In this document: one piece after another, positions 8,567-16,546 of the stretch
Numbering within the stretch: the stretch's first letter is position 1
Layout: each line of letters starts with the position of its first letter
Assembly: GCA_013375495.1 (NCBI GenBank)
Contig: JABXKC010000001.1
Location: 186,001 to 250,000, forward strand
Length of the DNA: 64,000 nucleotides
Source: Promethearchaeota archaeon
GTDB lineage: Archaea > Asgardarchaeota > Lokiarchaeia > Sigynarchaeales > SOKP01
Direction: 5' to 3'
Notes under the pieces: model-generated
What the model saw: only the letters and a program-made list of their open reading frames with translations
Told to the model about the DNA's origin: nothing
Database searches by the model: none
Program-made: the position numbers and the translations under genes

Positions 8567-9226
8567 GTGTGTGCTAAACTAAAAGGGAAACTTTTTCCAA
8601 GGAAAAATAAAGAAAAAGACGAGCTCGTAATAAAATCAAAGGCTCATATTAGAAAAATCGCGTTAGCAAATAAAACATATAATAAAAGAGCAGAAATCGC
8701 AAGAAAAAACGCTAAAATAGCCATAAAGAGAGGAGAACGAAACAGGGCTAAGAATTATTTAATTCAACATAAACAGTATCAGATGAAAGTAGATCGCGCG
8801 AACAACATTCGAGCTAAAATAGAGCGTCAGATAGAAGCAATCGAGGAAGGGCAGATGATTTCAATGACGGGAGATTTAATGGGAGGAATACGAGACGAAT
8901 TAAAAACTATTGCATCTAGCGCAGCGCCAGAAAAGGTAGCGGAAATTGCGGAAGATTCTGAATCTTATGTTGCAGAAATAGAAGAGTCTGCTGAGATTCT
9001 TGCTGGAGACCCTGAAATAGATTTAGCAATTGATGTCACTGATGAATTAAACCAACTTGAGACGGAGATGCTATTAGAACAAGGTGGACAGATGCCTGAA
9101 GTACCAGACGATGAGCTTGCATATATTTCAGAATTTGACGAGATAGAAGAAGAACCTGGGATACAGACAAAAGCAAAGTTAGAAGACGAGATAGATAAAT
9201 TAAGAAAGGAATTAGAAGGCAGCTAA
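8567..9226 (+). CDS. ESCRT-III (Snf7/CHMP-like) subunit
   Basis: A 219-residue protein with the ESCRT-III charge pattern: a strongly basic, helical N-terminal half (about residues 5-85, rich in Lys/Arg with KRGERNRAKNYLIQHKQY resembling the Snf7 helix 1-2 hairpin) and an acidic C-terminal half. It ends in an amphipathic helix (EDEIDKLRKELEGS) that resembles a MIM1-type Vps4-binding motif. These proteins polymerise on membranes and drive scission; Asgard ESCRT-III is related to the eukaryotic subunits. An in-frame TAG two codons upstream makes GTG 8567 the first possible start. Vps4 and other ESCRT genes are not in the window. It is convergent with the next gene, 16 nt between stops, and its GC content looks higher than that of its neighbours. 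Confidence 0.85.
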   Translation: MCAKLKGKLFPRKNKEKDELVIKSKAHIRKIALANKTYNKRAEIARKNAKIAIKRGERNRAKNYLIQHKQYQMKVDRANNIRAKIERQIEAIEEGQMISMTGDLMGGIRDELKTIASSAAPEKVAEIAEDSESYVAEIEESAEILAGDPEIDLAIDVTDELNQLETEMLLEQGGQMPEVPDDELAYISEFDEIEEEPGIQTKAKLEDEIDKLRKELEGS

Positions 9227-9242
9227 TAAAAATTTATATTTT

Positions 9243-11348
9243 TTAAGTATAATACCTTTTTCTATCAAATTCTTTAGCTGAACTTCTTAAAAATTCTTCA
9301 TCTTCCATATCAGAGTCTAGAGCCTCAATATTTTTTTCAATTATGTATATTTCCTTTTGTAAGTTCTTAAAATTTTTAAAATAATCAATTTCAGAAATAT
9401 CTCCAGATTCAAATTTAGAGTCTAATGCTTTTAGAGTTTCTTCAAGACTATATTTCTCTTTATCCAAGTCAAACATTTTCTTGCGTCTTGCTTTACTTTG
9501 TTTCTTTGAGAGAAAGCGAGAGCTTTCGCTTGGGTGATTAGAACCATAATCGTGGTTAAATAATTCCGAAAGGTGATTTCTTGAATATTCTTGGTACTGC
9601 GGCATATTTCTATCTATTTGATTTGATTTGTATTGAGTTGGATCTGCAAAAAAGTTATTAGGGTTAGGTAATCCGTTTCGAGGAGGGAATGATCTATCAA
9701 ATCTCTGTAGTTGTTCTAATTTTCTCATTAGTAAGTTTTTTTCATCGATATCAGAAATATTATTGCCAAATCCTCTATTAAATTGTTTTGGTTCATAATT
9801 CTGGATTCTGTTAGTTTCATAGAAGTTTTGTAAGAAAAAGTCATTTTGGTTATAATTGGGAGGCAGGTACTGTCTCATAGCATTACCGTAATAGTTTAAA
9901 TCCTCAGGAGTTTGAATTTGACCTATCCTCTGATTAGGAAATCTCATATTGTTTTGATAAAGCATTGGGTTCTCGGGCATGTTTTTATAGTTTTGATAAA
10001 GAGGAAAGGGAATATTATTACTGTAAGAATTCCTATTTTGGTTTTGAACTTGGAATGGAGATCTATTAGGTAGGTTATTCGGATTTTGATTGAACAACGA
10101 TGATGTGACATTAAATTCAGCCATCTTATTATTCGAATTAATATTGTTATATTGGCATTTTAAACTAAAGAAGGAATTTATAGCTTCTTCAATGTAGTTT
10201 GAGATGTCACTCAAATCGATTTCGATATTATATAGTTTTTTAGCAGCCAATTTGTCATAAATAATAGTCTCATCAAAACTTCTGGCGAGTAATAGATAAT
10301 CTAATACTCTCGATATAGAATTTGGGGGTAGTGTAAATTCGTATCTCCCATAAGGGAATTCAATATATAGTTTTTTAAAAAGTTTCCCTCTTATTTGGAC
10401 TTTAGTTAAATCCTTTACGGGCGCTTTAAAAATACCTTCTTGTTTTTTCTTTCGCTTTCCGTGTTCGCGAACAAAAGATAAGTCAAAATTGGTTATAAAA
10501 AGAATTCCTTTATTTTTTTTATATTTATCCTCAGTATTAAGTCCATTAGCTAGTTTAGCGTATATAGCATAAACCGGTTTTTCCTCTTCTGCCAAATTGA
10601 GGAATTTAATGTAATTTTTGAAATAAAAAGTAATCTTGTCGATGAAAACTAGATTCTTTGAAAGATTTTCTATGCTAGTACTAATTGTATCGACATTACT
10701 TTTAATAAAATCCTTTATTGAATTATAACTTCTGTTCAAATTCTCAAGAATGTCTTCAATGATTCGTATATTAGAATTCTGTTGAGTGTAAATATCGAAA
10801 AAATATTCTTTATTAATTGATAAATGTTGAATAAAATTGCGAATCTTCTCAATAAGATTTTCTTTTGCGTAAATAAATAATTTAAAGAGGGCTAATAAAT
10901 CTAATTCCATAGTAGGATAATGAAAGCATTTAACCGGAGGAGCTCTTGCGTCTTGAATATTCTGTTTTAATGTATAAAGAGAGTTTACTAAATCTCTTAG
11001 CGGATCTATAAATGAGCGTGAATTTTTAATTAATTCCATGAAGTTTTTTTCTAGTTCTTCCTTTTTTTCGTAGATGTTTATTATTTGATGAGAGTGACAC
11101 TTAGGGCAGGATTTTAAGAGTTGGTTCGATTTAATTATGTTTTCTGCCCCACAATCTTTGCAAGCTTTCTTATTACCTGAATCTGGGACGAAAATATTTT
11201 TAGAATTGCATTCTTGACAAATATAAGAATCAATTTTTTCTTCATGTAAACAATCTGAGCAACAACTGGTTCCACATTCTTCACAATAATAAGCCAATTT
11301 GACATTTCTTTGGCAGAACCGACAAACTTGGAAGTGTTGCTCCGACAT
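9243..11348 (-). CDS. Zinc-finger, helical, GRAM/PH-like protein with Gln/Asn-rich region
   Basis: A 701-residue protein with no clear full-length family. In order: a cysteine-rich N-terminus (residues about 9-87) with B-box-like CRFCQ...CEECG...CSDCLHEE and a second ribbon CKDCG...CPKCHSH; a helical region to about 265; a beta-rich segment (about 275-385, KNKGILFITNFDLSFVRE...YGRYEFTLPPN) resembling a GRAM/PH-like membrane-binding domain; an Asn/Gln/Pro-rich disordered region (about 425-620); and a charged helical C-terminus resembling SHOCT/MIT-like hairpins. The domain set suggests a cytosolic adaptor at membranes. Its convergent neighbour is ESCRT-III, so a role in membrane remodelling is possible but only inferred. 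Confidence 0.6.
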   Translation of the reverse strand: MSEQHFQVCRFCQRNVKLAYYCEECGTSCCSDCLHEEKIDSYICQECNSKNIFVPDSGNKKACKDCGAENIIKSNQLLKSCPKCHSHQIINIYEKKEELEKNFMELIKNSRSFIDPLRDLVNSLYTLKQNIQDARAPPVKCFHYPTMELDLLALFKLFIYAKENLIEKIRNFIQHLSINKEYFFDIYTQQNSNIRIIEDILENLNRSYNSIKDFIKSNVDTISTSIENLSKNLVFIDKITFYFKNYIKFLNLAEEEKPVYAIYAKLANGLNTEDKYKKNKGILFITNFDLSFVREHGKRKKKQEGIFKAPVKDLTKVQIRGKLFKKLYIEFPYGRYEFTLPPNSISRVLDYLLLARSFDETIIYDKLAAKKLYNIEIDLSDISNYIEEAINSFFSLKCQYNNINSNNKMAEFNVTSSLFNQNPNNLPNRSPFQVQNQNRNSYSNNIPFPLYQNYKNMPENPMLYQNNMRFPNQRIGQIQTPEDLNYYGNAMRQYLPPNYNQNDFFLQNFYETNRIQNYEPKQFNRGFGNNISDIDEKNLLMRKLEQLQRFDRSFPPRNGLPNPNNFFADPTQYKSNQIDRNMPQYQEYSRNHLSELFNHDYGSNHPSESSRFLSKKQSKARRKKMFDLDKEKYSLEETLKALDSKFESGDISEIDYFKNFKNLQKEIYIIEKNIEALDSDMEDEEFLRSSAKEFDRKRYYT

Positions 11349-11508
11349 ATTTATTTTTTAACCCGATTTATTTAAAATTAAAAAAACACACAATTTTTGA
11401 TCGCTTTATCAACAAAAATAGATGAAAAGATAGTATTAATTTAGGTATGTTATTGAAATATTACAAAAAAAGTCCTTATAAACAGCAAGAAGAAGGCATA
11501 AAAATTAA

Positions 11509-11802
11509 TTATTTAATAATTTTAACTTTAGTACCTAATGCTTGTCCTGGGACGCCAGCTTTTTTGAAGTGGGCTCTAATAGCGCCATTGTTGCCATGAG
11601 CACGTGTTATTGTCCCTTTCAGTTCTTTTCCCGTAGAACTTATCCATACTACGGTTCTTCCTATTAATTTGTTTGCATCTTTTCTATTTTTAATATTGGG
11701 AAAAACAATTATACAATGCTTGGGGTGTAATGTGTGACGTCCTTGCTTATAATTGGAAATCGTGCCTTCCATACCTAAAATTTCTAATTTACTCAGTGTC
11801 AT
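11509..11802 (-). CDS. rpl35ae: Large ribosomal subunit protein eL33 (L35Ae)
   Basis: A 97-residue protein matching the eukaryotic/archaeal L35Ae family over its length: GTISNYKQGRHTLHPKHCII near the start, LIGRTVVWISSTGKELKGTI in the middle, and the family signature ITRAHGNNGAIRAHFKKAGVPGQALG at the end. It is a 50S ribosomal protein shared by eukaryotes and only some archaea, including Asgard lineages. It stands alone and is not in a ribosomal operon. Its codons are more GC-rich than the neighbouring hypothetical genes, as expected for high expression. Confidence 0.93.
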   Translation of the reverse strand: MTLSKLEILGMEGTISNYKQGRHTLHPKHCIIVFPNIKNRKDANKLIGRTVVWISSTGKELKGTITRAHGNNGAIRAHFKKAGVPGQALGTKVKIIK

Positions 11803-11950
11803 CGAGAAAAACTCTTTTCAAATTCAATTAAACTTGAGGAATTATGATATTAAATACATAAAAAAATAAAAGTTTTCCTAAAAGAGCACATAAAATTATG
11901 TATTAAAAAAAAGAAAACATTTTTGAGATTCTTTGCTTTAGTATAGGTAA

Positions 11951-13330
11951 ATGAATGTTGCTTTTAACAAGATAAATATTACACCAAAGGATTACATAGG
12001 AAAACCACTAGCGGGTTATGCTCGTAAAGACCCATGCTTAGGAAAGTTAGATGATATTCATGCGCATGGAGTATTGATAACCCATAATAATAAGAATACT
12101 AACTTACTTCTGATTTCAGTTGATATTTTAAAATTACCTCTTTCAATAGTAGAATATATAAAAAAGAAACTGATTTCTAAATTTAAGCTTTTAAAATCAG
12201 ATGCGATAATAATACATGCTACTCATACACACTCTTCTTTTGATCTAACCGGCGAATTTTTTTTCCCTGGCGGAACTTTGGCTTTTATAAAAGGAGTTAT
12301 ATTTGCTGATAATAAAAACGACAAATTTATTGTTTGGATGACTCATAGAATAGTGAGAATGGTAGAGAAATTATTTAAGGATATAGAACCTTGTAAAATC
12401 GCTTGGAAAAAAGAAAAATTTAATCCTGATATAGTCCTTAATCGAAGATGGCCTACGAGAAAAGTCTTACCAGATTTAGGTATTATATCGTTTAAAAAAA
12501 TAGAAGATAGTAATTTGATTGGTTTTATAATAAATTACGCTTGTCATCCAACCACTTTATCTTTTCAGAATAATAAACTATCCGCCGAATTCCCTGGGAG
12601 GGTGATTTCTAAAATAGATGAATTAACTAGTAACAAAATTAAATCGATTTATTTCAATGGTCCCTCAGGAGATTTGAATCCTATTACAACATCAGGAACA
12701 AATTTGGAGAAAATAGAGGAGAATAAAACCCTTAGTTATGTCCAATTGGGAACTTACGAACATACAAAAAAGATTGGGCATACTATTGGTGAAGAAGCCT
12801 TAAAATTAGCAAATTCTATCCCTGAAGAAAATTACTCTACAAATATGGATATTGAGGTGTATACAAGGAGATTCTTAATTCCTCAGAAAGATGCTAAATA
12901 TTACTCTGAAGTATGGTTCTCAAATAAAGTAAAGTGGTTGATAAAAAAATATTTCTTGTTTAAACTAGCTAAGTTTGAGGAGAAATATGTTAATTTCCCA
13001 TTCTTTACAATAAAAAGTATACATTTAAGGAATTATGGAAAAACGATTGTTCAATTTATAAAATTAACAGCAGGTCCTGGTAATTCTTGTGGTTTAATAA
13101 CGATCCCGGGGGAATTATTTGAAGATATTGGAAAAAGGATAATACAGGAAGCTCCAACTACGGAGGAGAATACATTTATTTTCCAAAATTCTCAGGATTG
13201 GATAGGTTACTTATTTCCCTTAGAAATGTACGTTACTGAGGGCGGATATGAACCGTTTATGTGTTTTAGTCCTCTATGTGGAGTCTATATAGAAATTGGT
13301 ACAAAAAAATTTCTAAATGAAATAAGTTAG
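11951..13330 (+). CDS. Neutral/alkaline ceramidase-like hydrolase
   Basis: A 459-residue protein of the neutral ceramidase superfamily. Visible landmarks are the N-terminal INITPKDYIGKPLAGYARK, HATHTHSSFD (the zinc-binding HxH region), NYACHPTT (the second metal-site block, normally NxxxHPT), NGPSGDLNP, and the C-terminal NSQDWIGYLFP...EGGYEPF. Eukaryotic and bacterial ceramidases are longer (roughly 650-780 residues); this one lacks a signal peptide and the C-terminal Ig-like domain, so it should be cytoplasmic. The substrate is an amide or ester of unknown nature, as archaea are not known to make sphingolipids. A T-rich stretch follows the stop. Confidence 0.75.
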   Translation: MNVAFNKINITPKDYIGKPLAGYARKDPCLGKLDDIHAHGVLITHNNKNTNLLLISVDILKLPLSIVEYIKKKLISKFKLLKSDAIIIHATHTHSSFDLTGEFFFPGGTLAFIKGVIFADNKNDKFIVWMTHRIVRMVEKLFKDIEPCKIAWKKEKFNPDIVLNRRWPTRKVLPDLGIISFKKIEDSNLIGFIINYACHPTTLSFQNNKLSAEFPGRVISKIDELTSNKIKSIYFNGPSGDLNPITTSGTNLEKIEENKTLSYVQLGTYEHTKKIGHTIGEEALKLANSIPEENYSTNMDIEVYTRRFLIPQKDAKYYSEVWFSNKVKWLIKKYFLFKLAKFEEKYVNFPFFTIKSIHLRNYGKTIVQFIKLTAGPGNSCGLITIPGELFEDIGKRIIQEAPTTEENTFIFQNSQDWIGYLFPLEMYVTEGGYEPFMCFSPLCGVYIEIGTKKFLNEIS

Positions 13331-13346
13331 ATGTATTTTTAAAAAC

Positions 13347-13366
13347 TTTTTTTTAAACATTTTTTT
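13347..13366 (+). terminator. T-tract transcription terminator
   Basis: Two T runs (eight T at 13347-13354 and seven at 13360-13366) follow the ceramidase-like gene stop by about 17 nt without a hairpin, the usual form of intrinsic terminators in archaea. Confidence 0.5.
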
Positions 13367-13529
13367 CACTAGATCTTGCTTTCTCATACAAAATTGATCT
13401 TATTTGCTTCTATTGACCCATACAATAGATTTTTTTAATTAAACTTTAATAAAACTAAAATTTTATGTTTTTAATTAGATAATAATAAATAAATTATATC
13501 TTGAGCTTTTTCTTCATAAATTAAGTTCG

Positions 13530-15350
13530 ATGCAAAAAGGACCTATTTTGATGGAAAATAAGAAAAAAGTATGGATTTTTTCATTTGAGTACGCTGGTGT
13601 AGCTAAAGTAGGAGGTTTGGGTGAGGTCCCTGCAAATCAGGCTAAACATTTAGCTGAGGAATTCGATATTACTGTATTTATTCCCTCTCATGGCCAACTT
13701 GAAGATTTAAAAAATAAGTATAAAGTGGAAAGATTACCATTTAAGTGTGTTGGTCAAATTAATCCATCTCTATTCGGAGAGGAGCAATCAGAAGCGAATT
13801 GTGATATCAGATTTTATAGATTTAAAATAAAAAATGTAAATATTATATTACTTTCTGGAGAAAATTCATTCACATCTAAATATTTGGATGATAAAACGGT
13901 TTATAATCCTACTACAATAAATGGAAAGATTTCGCTTTTCAGTCTAGGAATTTGTTGCTTGGTTAATCACTTCATAGAAAATCACAAAGAAAAATTACCG
14001 GAAGTTGTACATCTTCACGATTATCACGTAGTTTTGGGCTATTTAGGAATGAAACAAGCTTTAACCAAGAAAGGGTTAGATATTGCCTCAATATTAACTA
14101 TACACTTATTAACTTGGCCCCGATTTGAATATGAATTTTATAAAATAAGTGGCATAGATGATACACCTGTTAAGGTTTTGATGAGTGATGGATTCAAAAT
14201 GTTGAATTTAAGGGATATATTTATATTATCTCAAGAAAGCAACGGAGACACAACAGATAGGCACATACCTTCAGTTGAAAAAATAGGAGCAATTATCTCA
14301 GATTTAGTAACCACGGTAAGTCAATCGTATTTAACGTCAGATATTATTCCAAATTGTGGTAATGAGTTGATTAAATTTAAAGCCGATTTTATTTGGGATG
14401 GGTGTGATTGGGATTATTTCGATATTTTTGATAAAGTATTAGACAATCATGGAGCGGAAATTCTTGAAATCTTAAAATTATCTTATTGGAATGAGATAAA
14501 TGAAGCACATATGAAGGAATTCCTTTTAAAATATAAAATCGGGAACCTTAATCAAAGCCCATTAATTAATTCTCAAAGCGTTCTAAACGCAATAAACCTA
14601 ATTTCAAATGGAAATCCTTTCATTAAAAACGGAAACATTAAAGTGTTTTCAGATTCAGGGCCATTAATACTAACAACAGGAAGAATTTCGCCACAAAAAG
14701 GTTTTGATACTATTTTTAAAGCAATACCCGAGGTCTTGAAAGTTATTCCAAATGCTAAATTCCTTTTTCTAATATTACCCACGGATTATAGTTTGAATGA
14801 AATTAAGATTTATTCTGATTATGTAAAACAATATCCAGAAAATATCCGAATAATTTTCGGAGTAGCTTCAGATATTTTCTATTTAGCGCACATATGTGCA
14901 GATATATATTGTGCTTTATCGAGATGGGAGCCTTTTGGAATTATGGCATTGGAAGCCATGGCATGTAAAATCCCTATCGTTGCAACCAAGGTAGGTGGTT
15001 TGCAAGAAACAATAATTGATGCAGGATTGTATCCAAAAATAGGTACCGGTCTTTTCATATCAAAAGATAATCCTCTTCAGTTAGCTAAAGCGTTGATTTC
15101 TCTATTAAAAGCTTCAGAGGTTACGTTTCGGGTAAAATCTTCTGAAAGCCACACGATCTATAAAGCTGATACTTTGAACATTATTAATCAGATTCCTGAT
15201 GAAATTATAAAATCCCATGTTCTTCTAAATCCGAATTTTTTCTTCAATATTAAAGAAAACTGCTATAAGAGGGTGAAGGAGAACTTTACTTGGAATATAG
15301 TTACTAAGAAATTAGCTTGTTTTTATCTTGATACACTTAAATCAAATTAA
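13530..15350 (+). CDS. glgA: Glycogen/starch synthase, GT5 family
   Basis: A 606-residue GT-B glycosyltransferase. The N-terminal KVGGLGEV (residues about 23-30) is the sugar-nucleotide glucosyltransferase motif of GT5 glycogen synthases. HLHDYH follows in the first domain. The C-terminal domain has TTGRISPQKGFD and the EPFGIMALEAMACKIPIVATKVGGLQE block with the conserved E-x7-E. It transfers glucose from ADP- or UDP-glucose to a growing alpha-1,4-glucan. An MFS transporter follows after 23 nt, probably in the same transcript. ATG 13530 and ATG 13551 are both possible starts. It is longer than bacterial GlgA owing to insertions in the first domain. Confidence 0.85.
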   Translation: MQKGPILMENKKKVWIFSFEYAGVAKVGGLGEVPANQAKHLAEEFDITVFIPSHGQLEDLKNKYKVERLPFKCVGQINPSLFGEEQSEANCDIRFYRFKIKNVNIILLSGENSFTSKYLDDKTVYNPTTINGKISLFSLGICCLVNHFIENHKEKLPEVVHLHDYHVVLGYLGMKQALTKKGLDIASILTIHLLTWPRFEYEFYKISGIDDTPVKVLMSDGFKMLNLRDIFILSQESNGDTTDRHIPSVEKIGAIISDLVTTVSQSYLTSDIIPNCGNELIKFKADFIWDGCDWDYFDIFDKVLDNHGAEILEILKLSYWNEINEAHMKEFLLKYKIGNLNQSPLINSQSVLNAINLISNGNPFIKNGNIKVFSDSGPLILTTGRISPQKGFDTIFKAIPEVLKVIPNAKFLFLILPTDYSLNEIKIYSDYVKQYPENIRIIFGVASDIFYLAHICADIYCALSRWEPFGIMALEAMACKIPIVATKVGGLQETIIDAGLYPKIGTGLFISKDNPLQLAKALISLLKASEVTFRVKSSESHTIYKADTLNIINQIPDEIIKSHVLLNPNFFFNIKENCYKRVKENFTWNIVTKKLACFYLDTLKSN

Positions 15351-15373
15351 AAAGTTCATATTGAGGAATAAAA

Positions 15374-16546
15374 TTGATTCTTTCAAAAAGATCGGTCATA
15401 CTAATTTTAATTTCTAGTTTTTTGATTAATACAGCCGCAATGGTAGTTTTCACATATACATCAACATATTTATTAGATTTAGGTACAGGTAAATCACTAA
15501 TGCAACTAATTGTTACTATCTTTCCTTTAACTGCTTTTCTTTTTCCTCCACTATATGGATTTTTATCAGACAAATATCAAAATCGAAAAATATTTATTTT
15601 AATTGGAACGATCGGTATGATTTTTGCTTTTCTAATGTTAACGTTAACTCATGATTTGATTTTCACAACTTTATTCCTTTTTTTATTTGGCTTTTTTATG
15701 GCTTCATCTAATATTTCTTTCACATTATATTCAGAGTTAGTAGAAGATGATAAAAAGTATATATCCTATTATAATGCTATGATCGTGGCTGGATGGTTTG
15801 TTGGAGCCCAATTTGGAGGAATTATTATTGATATTTATGGAATTGAGAATATTTTCTTATTAGTCTTATTAATTTCTCTACCAAATATAATTTGTATTGT
15901 TTTTATTAGAGAAAATAGGTCTCTGATATTAGAAAGATATAACAATAGAGTTAATAAAAAGTTAAATGGTTTGAATATAAATGACGCTGAAGTAGAAAAC
16001 TCAATTTCCAAATCAATTTATTATGGGTTATTTTTCAGGAATTTTAGCATTAAACCAATAATGCCTATACTTGCCCTTATAATGGTTTCATATTTAAGTA
16101 GTCGTTCTGAGGTAGGTTTTTTAATTGGAATAAATTTTTTCATACAATTTTTTCTGATGCTGTTAGCAGGAAAGATAATTACGAGTAAAAATGTTAAAAT
16201 TTTCATGGTCATGGGTTACGCATTAAGTTCATTAACAATTTTTGGTTACATCATCGCAACTAATTTTTTGATTTATTTTTTCTTCCAACTTATATTCGCT
16301 TTTAGCTATTCTATGCATTGGGCAGCTACTATTGTGTATATCACTCAAAATACGACACCTAAAAATAAGGGGCAGATAATGGGTTATGCGAATGCTAGTG
16401 TATTTTCAGGAAGTTTTGTTGGAGGGCTCTTTTTCACCCTTTTATTAAGTTTTAATCCGGGGTATTACATAGCTATGTCTTTTATGATGATTTTTCCTAT
16501 TGTTTCAGTTGTAGTCATTTCTCTTAAGTTCAAACCAAAATATTAA
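15374..16546 (+). CDS. MFS transporter
   Basis: A 390-residue protein with about 12 hydrophobic segments. GFLSDKYQNRKIFILIG after the second helix is the MFS loop 2-3 motif (GxxxDRxGRR-like). It starts at TTG 15374, supported by GAGG seven nt upstream. It probably shares a transcript with the preceding glycogen synthase, so a sugar or glycan-related substrate is possible, though nothing in the sequence fixes it. Its stop abuts the stop of the convergent helicase gene with no intergenic DNA. Confidence 0.75.
   Translation: MILSKRSVILILISSFLINTAAMVVFTYTSTYLLDLGTGKSLMQLIVTIFPLTAFLFPPLYGFLSDKYQNRKIFILIGTIGMIFAFLMLTLTHDLIFTTLFLFLFGFFMASSNISFTLYSELVEDDKKYISYYNAMIVAGWFVGAQFGGIIIDIYGIENIFLLVLLISLPNIICIVFIRENRSLILERYNNRVNKKLNGLNINDAEVENSISKSIYYGLFFRNFSIKPIMPILALIMVSYLSSRSEVGFLIGINFFIQFFLMLLAGKIITSKNVKIFMVMGYALSSLTIFGYIIATNFLIYFFFQLIFAFSYSMHWAATIVYITQNTTPKNKGQIMGYANASVFSGSFVGGLFFTLLLSFNPGYYIAMSFMMIFPIVSVVVISLKFKPKY

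Noticed and set aside
8567..9226. ESCRT-III gene as a general coiled-coil or SMC-like protein
   Set aside because: Basic N-terminal and acidic C-terminal halves, length and the terminal MIM-like helix all fit Snf7 proteins, though a database search would be decisive.
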